A stretch of 35,442 nt of DNA from NCBI RefSeq assembly GCF_000272475.1, contig NZ_AKFJ01000109.1, positions 1 through 35,442 on the forward strand, given 5' to 3'. Positions within the stretch are counted from its first letter, which is position 1. Each line of letters begins with the position of its first letter. This DNA comes from Novosphingobium sp. Rr 2-17. GTDB taxonomy: Bacteria; Pseudomonadota; Alphaproteobacteria; Sphingomonadales; Sphingomonadaceae. The translations under genes and the position numbers were made by a program. A model generated the notes under the pieces. The model worked only from the letters and a program-made list of their open reading frames with translations, made no database searches and had not been told where the DNA came from. Of the stretch, positions 1 to 7,973 are shown piece after piece.

Positions 1-1
1 C

Positions 2-232
2 ACGCCGCGCTACAAGGTTGGCCGCGTAACCGGCTTTGGCTCATTTTGTGGTAACTTGGGCGGGGCTGCCATCAGCAAGATCTCCGGTCTCGTTCTGGCC
101 GCTGGGCTGGGTTACGGTCCGCTTTTTGGCTTTGCAGCTGTCTCGTACCTCCTCGCTCTGGGTTGGATACAGCTTAGTATGCCGCGGATCGTTCTGTTTC
201 GCGCGGATTCTGCCTCGCTCACGACCGACTAA
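2..232 (+). CDS. MFS transporter, C-terminal end (partial, enters from left)
   Basis: The reading frame open from base 2 to the TAA at 230-232 gives 76 residues. They include VGRVTGFGSFCGNLGG and then hydrophobic stretches (SGLVLAAGLGYGPLF, AVSYLLALGWIQLSM). This is the pattern of the last one or two membrane helices of a major facilitator carrier, and the G-F-x-x-GNLGG motif fits the anion:cation symporter (ACS) type. It probably imports a sugar acid or other organic anion across the inner membrane. The 5' part lies outside the window, so substrate and length are unknown. It reads in the same direction as the TonB receptor 64 bp downstream, so outer- and inner-membrane transport may be co-transcribed. 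A 78-residue ORF in another frame (36-272) is a shadow. Confidence 0.75.
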   Translation, partial: TPRYKVGRVTGFGSFCGNLGGAAISKISGLVLAAGLGYGPLFGFAAVSYLLALGWIQLSMPRIVLFRADSASLTTD

Positions 233-296
233 AGGAAAACTATCTTTCTCAACTCAATTGGTTGATTATTAGCGCTCCCGTTCAAGGGAGAAAATT

Positions 297-2585
297 ATGA
301 TTTCGACTCCGCGCCGCGCCGCCCGCATCGTCCTGCTGACTTCCGCGGTCCTGTTGCCCGCCACCGCCTATGCCGCCGATGAAGCACCCCAAGCGCCTGT
401 TTCAGGGGAAATCGTGGTGACCGCCCGCTACCGTGACGAAACCGTTCAACAGGTTCCGATTGCGATCACCGCGGTCAGCGGCGAATCACTCAACGAACGC
501 GGCATTCACAACCTCCAGGACTTGAGCGCCACGGTCCCTACGGTCGATTTCCGTACGAGCGCGTCCAACAAAGATCGCTCGATCTTCATCCGTGGTGTCG
601 GCACCATCAGCACCTCACCTGGGGTCGAATCTTCGGTTTCGACGGTGGTCGACGGCGTCGTGCTCGCGCGTCCCGGCCAGGCCACCCTCGACGTGGGCGA
701 AGTGTCGCGCATTGAAGTGCTGCGGGGCCCCCAGGGTACGCTGTTCGGTAAAAATGCCTCGGCCGGCGTCATCAGCGTCGTCACGGCGGCGCCTTCGGAA
801 GAGTTTCACGCTTACGCTGAAGGCACTGCCACTACAGACGACGAGTACCGCGTGAAGGCGGGGGTCACCGGCGCGATTGCGCAAAATGTTTCTGCCCGCC
901 TCGATGGTCTCTATGCTAACTATGCGGGCAACGTGCGCAACGTGCTGAACAACGACGAGCTTAATGGCTACGAACGCTACGGCGTGCGCGGCAAGATCCA
1001 AGCGCAACCCACCGAGACGCTTAAGCTGACTTTGGCCGGCGATTACCTGCATTCCTATGAAGACACGATCGGCGTCTACCAGAGCACTAGCCAGGTCGCT
1101 TATCCCACAGGAGCAGTCACCAACAGCACCGCGCTTGCTTCGTATCTTTCCAGCGTCGGGATCACCCCCAGCGCTTCCAATCGCGAGACCGCCAACAACT
1201 TTGCAACCAACGTGCGCGACAAGAACTATGGTGGCTCGCTCACCGCAGACCTAGAACTGGGTGATTACACGATCACTTCGATCACGGCCTACCGCGAGTG
1301 GAAGAACCGGCAGCAGCAAGACTACGACACCGTCGCACAGCTGAGTACATCCTTTCCAGAGGTCAAAGACCGTGGTCGCCTTGCCTCCAACCAATTCTCC
1401 CAGGAACTGCGCCTGACGTCGCCTAAGGGCAAGTTCATCGACTATGTCGTTGGTGCCTATTACCTGCACGTCAACACCGACGAGACCTATCAGCGTTCCG
1501 TTACACGCTTGGTTTCGGGCGCGTCCAACACGGTGAACGGCGTGGCGAATTATGGCATCACCAGCAACAACTATGCGGTGTTCGGCGAAGCCAACGTGAA
1601 CTTCACACCCTGGCTGCGTGCGATCGCCGGCTACCGTTCGACCTGGGATGACCTGAGCTATTACCATGAGCGTGTGTCGAGCAATGACCCGACCAATTCG
1701 GGTTCTTCATCGCTCGACGTCACCGGGATCCGGGCCTACCACAAATCGGAAGGCTCAACGACGAGCCGCGGTGACAGCTACCGCCTTGGTCTTCAGGCAG
1801 ATCTGAATCCGACCAACCAAGTCTATTTCACGTACTCACGCGGCTATAAAGGCCCGGCTTATAACGTCTATTTCAACATGCGTTCGCTCAACGCGACCAC
1901 CCAGCTCGATGAGATCGCGCTCAAACCCGAAACCTCCAATTCTTTTGAGGCAGGTATCAAGGGCACCGCGCTCAATCGGCAAATCACTTACGCGGTGGCG
2001 GTGTACCAGACCAAGTTCCACAATTATCAGGCGAACTACAACGACGTGGTTGGCGGCGCCCAAGTGACCCGCCTAATCAATGCCGGCACCGTGGAAAGCA
2101 AGGGCGTGGAACTGGACTTCGGCCTGCATCCCATCCCGGGTCTCTCGCTAGACGCGTCGGTGGCTTATACCGATGCCAAGGTGGTGCACTTCAACTGCCC
2201 GGTGGGTGCGCCGACGAGCTGTGACATTGATGGGCAGGTGCTTCCTTTTGCGCCGAAGTGGAAACTCTATACGAACGCGTCGTACCGCTTCGCACTGTCG
2301 GATTCGTTGAACTTTGAAATTCAAAGCGACGTGTCGCTCAAGAGTAAGACACAGTATTCTCTGACCGAGACCCCCAGCACAATCCAGCCTGACTACGTCA
2401 TTTGGAACGCAAGCGTGGCGCTTTTGGGGAATAACGACAGCTGGCAGATCCGCGGTTTTGTAAAGAACATCACCAACCAGAGCTACTCCACCCTGTTGGC
2501 CAACGGCACGCTCGCAGGTACCGTTCGATACGTGCCCCGCGATGACAAGCGCTACGGCGGCGTGATGCTTCGCAAGGACTTCTGA
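297..2585 (+). CDS. TonB-dependent outer-membrane receptor
   Basis: This 762-residue protein is full length for the family. It has a Sec signal peptide of about 26 residues (ending ATAYAAD), a TonB-box-like EIVVTARYR near residue 40, a plug domain (about 50-170, with VLRGPQGTLFGKNASAG), and a 22-strand barrel ending in the aromatic residue typical of outer-membrane proteins (MLRKDF). GGGAG at 286-290 lies 6 bp before the ATG, which fixes the start. Such receptors use TonB/ExbBD energy to import scarce or bulky solutes. The plug and barrel style is that of the sphingomonad receptors often paired with catabolic genes rather than clearly siderophore-type. A strong terminator follows at once. The neighbouring transporter and oxidoreductases suggest an organic substrate; its identity cannot be read from the sequence. 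Confidence 0.92.
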   Translation: MISTPRRAARIVLLTSAVLLPATAYAADEAPQAPVSGEIVVTARYRDETVQQVPIAITAVSGESLNERGIHNLQDLSATVPTVDFRTSASNKDRSIFIRGVGTISTSPGVESSVSTVVDGVVLARPGQATLDVGEVSRIEVLRGPQGTLFGKNASAGVISVVTAAPSEEFHAYAEGTATTDDEYRVKAGVTGAIAQNVSARLDGLYANYAGNVRNVLNNDELNGYERYGVRGKIQAQPTETLKLTLAGDYLHSYEDTIGVYQSTSQVAYPTGAVTNSTALASYLSSVGITPSASNRETANNFATNVRDKNYGGSLTADLELGDYTITSITAYREWKNRQQQDYDTVAQLSTSFPEVKDRGRLASNQFSQELRLTSPKGKFIDYVVGAYYLHVNTDETYQRSVTRLVSGASNTVNGVANYGITSNNYAVFGEANVNFTPWLRAIAGYRSTWDDLSYYHERVSSNDPTNSGSSSLDVTGIRAYHKSEGSTTSRGDSYRLGLQADLNPTNQVYFTYSRGYKGPAYNVYFNMRSLNATTQLDEIALKPETSNSFEAGIKGTALNRQITYAVAVYQTKFHNYQANYNDVVGGAQVTRLINAGTVESKGVELDFGLHPIPGLSLDASVAYTDAKVVHFNCPVGAPTSCDIDGQVLPFAPKWKLYTNASYRFALSDSLNFEIQSDVSLKSKTQYSLTETPSTIQPDYVIWNASVALLGNNDSWQIRGFVKNITNQSYSTLLANGTLAGTVRYVPRDDKRYGGVMLRKDF

Positions 2586-2630
2586 CCGCAGCTGAGAGTT
2601 GGGACTTCATCCCCCAATTGCATTGCTGAT

Positions 2631-2684
2631 GAAGCGATCCAGGGCTGTTTGCTCCGCCCTGGATCGCTTCGCTACGCGTTTTTC
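2631..2684 (+). terminator. Intrinsic terminator of the TonB receptor gene
   Basis: A perfect 15-bp inverted repeat (GAAGCGATCCAGGGC at 2631-2645, its complement at 2656-2670) with a 10-nt loop starts 46 bp after the receptor stop. A short T-run (GTTTTTC) follows at 2679-2684. The T-run lies about 8 nt from the stem, so termination may be imperfect, but the stem is exceptionally long. It separates the receptor from the convergent oxidoreductase gene. Confidence 0.8.
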
Positions 2685-2728
2685 GGGGCCGGTCATGACG
2701 TAGACCGAGCGGACGGGACTATGAGGCC

Positions 2729-3817
2729 TTATCCCAGCACTTCGCCTATCTCGACGGCACGTTTCTCCCGTGCGCTCAGTTCGGCCGCGACCCCGATCGC
2801 CACGGCCATCAGTCCGTCACGCGCGGTCACCTGTACTTTGTCCTGCCCACGCACCGCCCGCGCGAAAGCCGCGTGCTGGTAGAACGTTGCGCCATGGTGT
2901 GAGCCTGCCTCCATCGCGGCCTTGTCAACCGCAACGTGCCAGCGCTTTACCGCCTTAGGTCCTGGCCACGGCACACGCGGGTACCAAACCACGTCGCCGG
3001 GCGGTATCAACACGTCGAGCCTACCTTTGTCGCCGGTTGCGCTCATCTCTTCTTGATGCTGCGCCCCTTCTGCAAACACGCACAAGTCCAGCATCGCACG
3101 GCTACCGTCTGCGAAATCCACGGTAGTGAAGCTGTTGTCGATGATATCCGGCGTCCGGCCTTCATAGCGCTCGTCCAGATGATTTACATCCATTGCGCCC
3201 GAGCAGTAGACCCGCACAGGTTCAGACCGCGTGACCACGCGCATGAGGTCGAAGAAATGGCAGCATTTCTCCACCATGGTGCCGCCGGTGTTGTGCGAAA
3301 AGCGGTTCCAGTCGCCCACCTTCGCAAGAAACGGAAACCTGTGTTCGCGGATAGAGAGCATACGCAGGGTGCCAACCTTGCCTCCATGGATTTCTTCGAT
3401 GAAAGCGGCGGCGGGCGGCATGAAGCGATATTCCATACCAGTCCAGAACAGACCGGCGCGCGCTTCTGCCTGCTCAACCACCCAGCGGGCATCCGCCATG
3501 GTGGTACAAAGCGGCTTTTCGCACAGGATTGCTACATCGCTGTCGAGCAGCGGCTCCAGAACTGCGCGATGGGTGAAATTGGGAGAGACGACCACGACGG
3601 CGTCAAGCTGGACGTTTTCCATCATGCTGCGGCTGTCAGGGAATTCCGCCACGCCTTGGGCCGCCGTGCCAAGCGCCTCCCTCGCCCAGCCCAAGGACTT
3701 CGGCTCAGGATCGGCAATGGCGATCACATCCGCGCCCTCTAGGATGGCCAGGTTGCGGATATGCTCCACTCCCATCATCCCTGTTCCGACAATTCCGTAG
3801 CGCAGCGTATCTACCAT
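2729..3817 (-). CDS. Gfo/Idh/MocA-family NAD(P)-dependent oxidoreductase
   Basis: The 362-residue protein opens with a Rossmann fold (YGIVGTGMMGVEHIRNL, residues about 5-25) and carries the family signature CEKPL near residue 100. The C-terminal alpha/beta domain includes a distinctive GGTMVEKCCHFFDL segment, in which K and H sit where family enzymes bind and deprotonate the substrate. The family oxidises or epimerises sugars and inositols, and some members hydrolyse glycosides by transient NAD-dependent oxidation (for example GH109, GH188). The ATG at 3817 is preferred over a TTG six bases upstream because GGAG sits 7 nt before it. The gene is divergent from the aldo/keto reductase, with start codons only about 30 bp apart, so their promoters must overlap the coding regions. 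The exact substrate is not readable. Confidence 0.85.
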   Translation of the reverse strand: MVDTLRYGIVGTGMMGVEHIRNLAILEGADVIAIADPEPKSLGWAREALGTAAQGVAEFPDSRSMMENVQLDAVVVVSPNFTHRAVLEPLLDSDVAILCEKPLCTTMADARWVVEQAEARAGLFWTGMEYRFMPPAAAFIEEIHGGKVGTLRMLSIREHRFPFLAKVGDWNRFSHNTGGTMVEKCCHFFDLMRVVTRSEPVRVYCSGAMDVNHLDERYEGRTPDIIDNSFTTVDFADGSRAMLDLCVFAEGAQHQEEMSATGDKGRLDVLIPPGDVVWYPRVPWPGPKAVKRWHVAVDKAAMEAGSHHGATFYQHAAFARAVRGQDKVQVTARDGLMAVAIGVAAELSAREKRAVEIGEVLG

Positions 3818-3847
3818 TTCCAAACTCCACGTGCCATGTGGCAGCGC

Positions 3848-4768
3848 ATGACAACGCCCAGCACGGCCTTGCGCCTATCGACCGATCCCGTCCCGCTCGG
3901 CAAGAGTGGAACTTATGTTTTCCCGATTGCATGGGGCATGTGGAGGCTAGCCCGCGCTGATGGAAAAGATGACATTGGCGCGGTAATCGCCCGCATCGAG
4001 GCAGCCCTCGAAGCGGGCATCACTTTGTTTGATACTGCCGACATCTATGGCTGTGATGCTGCCCTGGGTTTCGGGGGCGCAGAAGTTCTGCTTGGTAAAG
4101 CGTTGGCGCTGCGGCCTGATTTGCGCGAACGGATGGTCATCGCCACCAAGGGCGGTATCGTGTTGGGCACGCCGTATGATTCGAGCTCTGCATACCTGGC
4201 CCGCGCGCTCGATGCTTCGCTTGATCGATTAGGCCTACCCTGGGTCGAACTATATCAGATACACCGCCGCGATTTCCTGGCCCACCCGCGCGATGTGGCG
4301 ACAGCACTGGCCGCCATGGTCGAGAGCGGCAAGGTCAGGTCGGTTGGCGTATCCAACTACAGTCCAGCCGAAACCGACGCGTTGCAGGCGTTCCTACCTT
4401 TTCCATTAGTTTCTACCCAACCTGAGTTCTCGGCAGCCCGTCCGGCCCCACTGTTCGACGGCACGCTGGATCAGGCGATGGCGCGTGATTTCGCAGTTTT
4501 AGCCTGGTCGCCGCTTGCTCGTGGACGCCTGGTGGATCGTGACCATCCCGCATCCGCACTGATAGCTAAGCAAGGCGAGCGCTTTGGCGCCGACGCTGCC
4601 GCTGCTGCTTTGTCGTGGGTGATGGCGCACCCATCGCGGGCTATCCCGATCGTTGGTTCACAAACGCCCGAACGCATCCTGGCAGCGCGCGATGCATACA
4701 AGGTCGAATGGACAGCGACTGAGTGGTATGCAGTGCTGCAAGCATCGCTTGGCGAGCCGCTGCCTTGA
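3848..4768 (+). CDS. Aldo/keto reductase
   Basis: This 306-residue TIM-barrel NADPH-dependent reductase shows the family features in order: FDTADIYG (catalytic Asp and Tyr), VIATKGGIV (catalytic Lys), LYQIHRRD (His), VRSVGVSNY, LAWSPLARG and, near the C-terminus, IPIVGSQTPERI (the NADPH 2'-phosphate region). The overall form resembles YdhF-type reductases. The start is uncertain. ATG at 3848 gives the usual N-terminus, and ATG at 3836 is possible, but neither has a convincing ribosome site. The stop codon overlaps the start of the following flavin monooxygenase (TTGA), so the two are translationally coupled and likely act in one pathway. One possibility is reduction of the aldehyde released by the monooxygenase, as SmoB does after SmoC in sulfoquinovose degradation; that is inference. 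Confidence 0.85.
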   Translation: MTTPSTALRLSTDPVPLGKSGTYVFPIAWGMWRLARADGKDDIGAVIARIEAALEAGITLFDTADIYGCDAALGFGGAEVLLGKALALRPDLRERMVIATKGGIVLGTPYDSSSAYLARALDASLDRLGLPWVELYQIHRRDFLAHPRDVATALAAMVESGKVRSVGVSNYSPAETDALQAFLPFPLVSTQPEFSAARPAPLFDGTLDQAMARDFAVLAWSPLARGRLVDRDHPASALIAKQGERFGADAAAAALSWVMAHPSRAIPIVGSQTPERILAARDAYKVEWTATEWYAVLQASLGEPLP

Positions 4769-5919
4769 ACCCTTGCGAAATCAGCTGGTTCTCGGCGTTG
4801 TGCGACGACGACTACGAGTTCCTGGGCCAGCCCGACCCGATGCTGCGCTCCAGCTGGGAGCATTGCCGAAACATCGTATTGGCCTCTGAGAAAGGCGGCT
4901 TTGATAATGTGTTACTCCCCTCGGGCTACGCGCTGGGGATCGACACGACCGCATTCGCCGCTGCCATTGCCGGGCAATTACGCCGCATCAAGCTGCTGAT
5001 GGCGGTCCGCATCGGCGAACTTTGGCCTGCCCAGCTTGCGCGTCAAATCGCCACGATCGAGCAAATCCTTGGGCGCGGTCGGCTTAACATCAACGTCATT
5101 TCCAGCGAGATGCCCGGCGAGGTCTTGGACGGTCCGGCACGCTACGAACGCACGAGCGAGGCAATCGCGATCTTACGCACGCTGCTGTCAGGCAAACCGC
5201 TCGACCATCAGGGGCGCTTTTGGAACTTGCGCCTGGATTCGCCTCATATGGTAGCGCCGGGATCCAAATGTCCGCCGCTCTATTTCGGTGGCCTCTCTGA
5301 GGCAGCGCGCGAAGTGGCCGCCCAAGGGTGCGACGTCTACCTCATGTGGCCGGATCGGATGGAGGCTGTGCAAGATACTATCGCTAACATGCGCGCGCGC
5401 GCTGCAAGTCACGGTCGCACATTGCGCTTCGGGTATCGCGTCCATGTGGTCGTGCGCGAAACCGAAAGCGAAGCGCGTGGGGCTGCCGACCGCCTGCTCT
5501 CACGTCTGAACGCCGCCGAGGGTGCAGCGATCCGTGCCCGCTCCCTTGATTCTAACTCTGTGGGTGTGCAGGCGCAGGCCGCGCTACGCGAAACCGCCAC
5601 GGACGATGGCTATGCAGAGGACAACCTGTGGACCGGCGTCGGCCGTGCGCGTTCGGGCTGCGGAGCAGCCATTGTTGGCGACCCCGATCAGGTGCTCGCC
5701 AAGCTGCAGGCCTATCGCGAGGCGGGGATCGATGCCTTCATTCTGTCAGGCTACCCACATGTGCAGGAAGCGGACTTGTTCGCTCGGCATGTCCTGCCCA
5801 GGATCGACCACGGGCCGCTGGAGCTGGAAAGACGAAAGAGGGGGAGGCGTGCAGATGGATTTTCTCCCATATCGTGTTCATGCATCGACCGCGGCCAACC
5901 AACATTTCTTGACGGATGA
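4765..5919 (+). CDS. LLM-class flavin-dependent monooxygenase, alkanesulfonate monooxygenase (SsuD)-like
   Basis: The protein follows the SsuD plan along its whole length: ISWFSALCDDDY (first strand), ERTSEAIAILRTLL, PPLYFGGLSEAA, GYRVHVVVRETE, then NLWTGVGRARSGCG and DAFILSGYPHVQEADLF. These match the FMNH2-dependent sulfonate monooxygenases, which cleave C-S bonds to give an aldehyde and sulfite using reduced flavin from a partner reductase. No flavin reductase is in the window. The start is taken as TTG 4765, overlapping the aldo/keto reductase stop, with GGCGAG 8 nt upstream; later ATGs would delete the conserved first strand. The last 30 or so residues (after HVLPRIDHG) look non-native and overlap the start of the next, truncated gene, which may be normal overlap or a sign of rearrangement. 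Confidence 0.85.
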   Translation: MNPCEISWFSALCDDDYEFLGQPDPMLRSSWEHCRNIVLASEKGGFDNVLLPSGYALGIDTTAFAAAIAGQLRRIKLLMAVRIGELWPAQLARQIATIEQILGRGRLNINVISSEMPGEVLDGPARYERTSEAIAILRTLLSGKPLDHQGRFWNLRLDSPHMVAPGSKCPPLYFGGLSEAAREVAAQGCDVYLMWPDRMEAVQDTIANMRARAASHGRTLRFGYRVHVVVRETESEARGAADRLLSRLNAAEGAAIRARSLDSNSVGVQAQAALRETATDDGYAEDNLWTGVGRARSGCGAAIVGDPDQVLAKLQAYREAGIDAFILSGYPHVQEADLFARHVLPRIDHGPLELERRKRGRRADGFSPISCSCIDRGQPTFLDG

Positions 5920-5944
5920 CATCCGTCTGTTGATGGCGAAGTAA
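5855..5944 (+). pseudogene. Truncated start of an unidentified gene (29 codons)
   Basis: A very strong ribosome site (GAGGGGGAGG at 5838-5847) lies 7 nt before ATG 5855, inside the end of the flavin monooxygenase gene. The frame reads MDFLPYRVHASTA then NQHFLTDDIRLLMAK and stops at 5942-5944. The phrase FLTDDIRLLMAK resembles the N-terminal helix of acyl-CoA dehydrogenase-type flavoproteins, but 29 residues are too few for a firm call. The strong translation signal on such a short frame suggests the operon once continued and was cut here. An IS6-like end begins 4 bp after the stop. Confidence 0.4.
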
Positions 5945-5948
5945 AATG

Positions 5949-5962
5949 GGTTCTGTCGCAAA
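5949..5962 (+). mobile_element. Possible relic end of an IS6-family insertion sequence
   Basis: GGTTCTGTCGCAAA closely resembles the terminal inverted repeat of IS6-family elements (GGTTCTGTTGCAAA in IS257, GGCTCTGTTGCAAA in IS6100). Read inward, the element would lie to the right. However, the C-terminal codons of the DJ-1/PfpI gene begin at 5978, so at most about 28 bp of IS could remain. No IS6 transposase is present. It sits exactly where the upstream operon breaks off. Confidence 0.35.
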
Positions 5963-5977
5963 CGTGCGGCCGGTTTG

Positions 5978-6660
5978 CTACTCAATTTGTCGAAGTGCTT
6001 GGGCTGCCATAGACGCAGCATCAATGCGACGCGTTTGAAAGGCAGCTGATGATGCCCGAACTGATTCGACCATTTCCGCGTCCGCCATGGAGGGCGATCC
6101 GGCCCGGAACGGAGCGGCGGGATTATATTCCATCGCGAGTTGAACGCGCTCGCTCGATCCTCGCCGAACAGTTCTGCACCCAGCGTCAGCGCGAAGTCGA
6201 TTCCGGATGTCACACCAGCGCCGGTGAGCCTGTTTCCGTCCAGCACAACCCTTTCTGAGACCGGGGTGCATCCAAACATCGCGAGTTGATCGATCGACAT
6301 CCAGTGGCATGTGGCGCGGTACCCGGTCAGCAAACCCGCCGCAGCTAAAACCAATGATCCCGTGCACACCGATGTGATCCACCTCGCTCCTTGAGCTTGA
6401 GCGCGAAGAAACGCCAACGTGTCGGTATCCTGCATCAGCGCCAATTGGCCCGGCCCTCCTGGAACGAAAAGTATGTCGGCGGGAGGACAATCGGCGAAAG
6501 CTCGAGTCGGCGTTAAACGCAATTCAAGCGCATCATCGATCGGCCCAAGCGACTTCCACACTAGATCGATCGACAGTTCCGGAAACCGTGCCAGCACCTC
6601 GTAGGGGCCGGTTAGATCGAGCTGCGTCAACTTCGGATAGGCGAGCATCGCGACGTGCAT
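5978..6660 (-). pseudogene. DJ-1/PfpI-family protein, frameshifted
   Basis: Translation from ATG 6660 (AGGAG 8 nt upstream) gives MHVAMLAYPKLTQLDLTGP, then FVPGGPGQLAL, the nucleophile elbow ITSVCTGSLVLAAAGLL and GVTSGIDFALTLGAELFGEDRA. This is the ThiJ/DJ-1/PfpI fold without an AraC domain (isonitrile-hydratase-like). After EDRA the frame is lost. The adjacent frame continues the expected C-terminus (RVQLAMEYNPAAPF, AGSPSMADAEMV) and stops at 5978. A single missing base near 6150 restores the whole protein (about 227 residues). The Cys, the GG-P and the C-terminal PAAPF motif are otherwise intact, so the lesion is recent or is a sequencing error. Function of the family: hydratase or glyoxalase/chaperone-like activity. 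Confidence 0.75.
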
Positions 6661-6855
6661 GGACGGTCTCCTAACGACAGATGCCCAGGCGAGCGGCCAT
6701 ACACGTCCACGCTCCCCGATGGTCGCCCATCTCATTCGCCAGTCACGCGGACGACGTCTGATACCGAGTGTCCGCAATGGCCGCTACTGAGAAAGTCTCA
6801 TAGAGAGATGAACGGCAACAATACAACTCTGCAACTCTGGACCGGTGCGCAGCGG

Positions 6856-7278
6856 CTAGATATTGCCAGAAGAAGACCATCCGATAGGATGCTCAAGCGC
6901 CGAATTGTCATATTCAGCAAAGCACCAAATGTACCCGTGAAAGTCCAATACAGTGTAGGCGCTTCGTAGGGGCTCTATTTTTAATGGATCAACGATCTGC
7001 GCGCCCTTTTTACGGGCGTTCGCGTGATGTTGCCGTACATTATCTACCTGGATGTGAATTATAAGTCCAATATCGTGGGGTTGCGCATGAGGGACGGTCT
7101 GTTCTAGCGGATTGATCCAAATGTCCTGCCGATCTGTACCCACGACGGCCGTTAAAATTACGCCCTGGTCGTCGGACCGGCTTTGCTTCAAGCGCAAGTT
7201 GAAAGTCGCGGCCAACCAATCAACCGCTCTACGCACATCGGGATAGCGCAATTCTATAGCAATATTGTCGCGGACCAT
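6856..7278 (-). CDS. VOC-family (glyoxalase/bleomycin-resistance fold) protein
   Basis: The 140-residue protein starts at ATG 7278 with AGGA about 8 nt upstream; longer upstream frames lack support. It reads AIELRYPDVRRAVDWLAATFN, then HDIGLIIHIQVDNVRQHHANARKKGAQIVDPL, and ends YTVLDFHGYIWCFAEYD. This is the paired beta-alpha-beta-beta-beta pattern of vicinal-oxygen-chelate proteins, with the typical 'D.dGy.w.f.' finish. Members bind metals and act as dioxygenases, isomerases or drug-binding resistance proteins; the substrate here cannot be told. It stands alone between a broken gene and an AT-rich stretch. Confidence 0.7.
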   Translation of the reverse strand: MVRDNIAIELRYPDVRRAVDWLAATFNLRLKQSRSDDQGVILTAVVGTDRQDIWINPLEQTVPHAQPHDIGLIIHIQVDNVRQHHANARKKGAQIVDPLKIEPLRSAYTVLDFHGYIWCFAEYDNSALEHPIGWSSSGNI

Positions 7279-7623
7279 CTCGTCTTTCCTCAACCGTGCC
7301 CATGGAAGCCACAGACGTAGGCTGACGGCGATCGTTTCACATTTACATGCGCGGTGTCCTATTGGAAGAATGCACCACTGCATTAGGGAAACTCATATGC
7401 GGCGGCCTTCGATCCCTGCACAGCGAGCAATGAACGCCCATTATTGGGCGATAGTGTTGAAACGATTTGGCTTGAAGTATTCGGTGCAGTGTCATTCCGG
7501 CAGGCCTCCAGATGCGGAGCGAGTTGGAATAGCCATGCGGATCACTTCACATTAAAAAAAATTTATTTGTATCCGTCCGCGTAAATCCCTATTTTTTTGG
7601 GATTAAAACTCTGGGCGAAGGCA
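7279..7623. other. Non-coding stretch, AT-rich toward its end, with a small inverted repeat
   Basis: No convincing gene is seen. The 96-residue frame at 7265-7555 has no recognisable features and runs over the VOC gene start. From about 7545 the base composition becomes strikingly AT-rich. At 7584-7604 AATCCC and GGGATT flank a 9-nt T-rich loop, just ahead of the small gene at 7624. This could be an operator or leader hairpin. Confidence 0.4.
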
Positions 7624-7947
7624 ATGGCAGAAAGCTTAAAACCAGAAGATGAGTTGGCGATCGATTTTCAGCGAGACATTGATGGTCTAATTTATTCATT
7701 CAATCGCAATGGCGAGCGAAACGGAAAGCCCAAATGGCGTCGTATAGATTTAAATCTAGAATTGCATTGGTCGGATAATTGGGGCTGGATAGTTACGGAC
7801 GAAGATGGAAATCTTCTATCTCTTTCGTGGGATAAGGGAAAGGATCACCAAGGAAATACGCCCCCGGATGGCGTTTGGGTGAGCAGAAAAGGCTCTAAAT
7901 CTTACGTCTATAGCCTGCGATATGTAGGCGCAGCAGGGTCGGCATAG
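7624..7947 (+). CDS. Small orphan protein of unknown function
   Basis: The 107-residue protein from ATG 7624 (weak purine-rich site GCGAAGG just upstream; a TTG at 7597 is also possible) is acidic and rich in Trp and Asp: DGLIYSFNRNGERNGKPKWRR, LHWSDNWGWIVTDEDGNLLSL, PPDGVWVSRKGSKSYVYSLRY. It has no signal peptide or membrane helix. The Trp/Asp-rich beta pattern is reminiscent of small immunity or WXG-associated proteins, but no family is recognised. Codon use and base composition are much more AT-rich than all neighbours, pointing to separate acquisition. It ends 26 bp before the first copy of the 85-bp repeat. Confidence 0.55.
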   Translation: MAESLKPEDELAIDFQRDIDGLIYSFNRNGERNGKPKWRRIDLNLELHWSDNWGWIVTDEDGNLLSLSWDKGKDHQGNTPPDGVWVSRKGSKSYVYSLRYVGAAGSA

Positions 7948-7973
7948 CCACGATACTGGATGGCGCACAGCTC

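Noticed and set aside
2936..3742. 268-codon plus-strand frame
   Set aside because: Antisense shadow of the Gfo/Idh/MocA gene, whose motifs are unmistakable on the other strand.
7265..7555. 96-codon plus-strand frame
   Set aside because: Overlaps the start of the VOC gene, lacks a ribosome site and shows no recognisable pattern.
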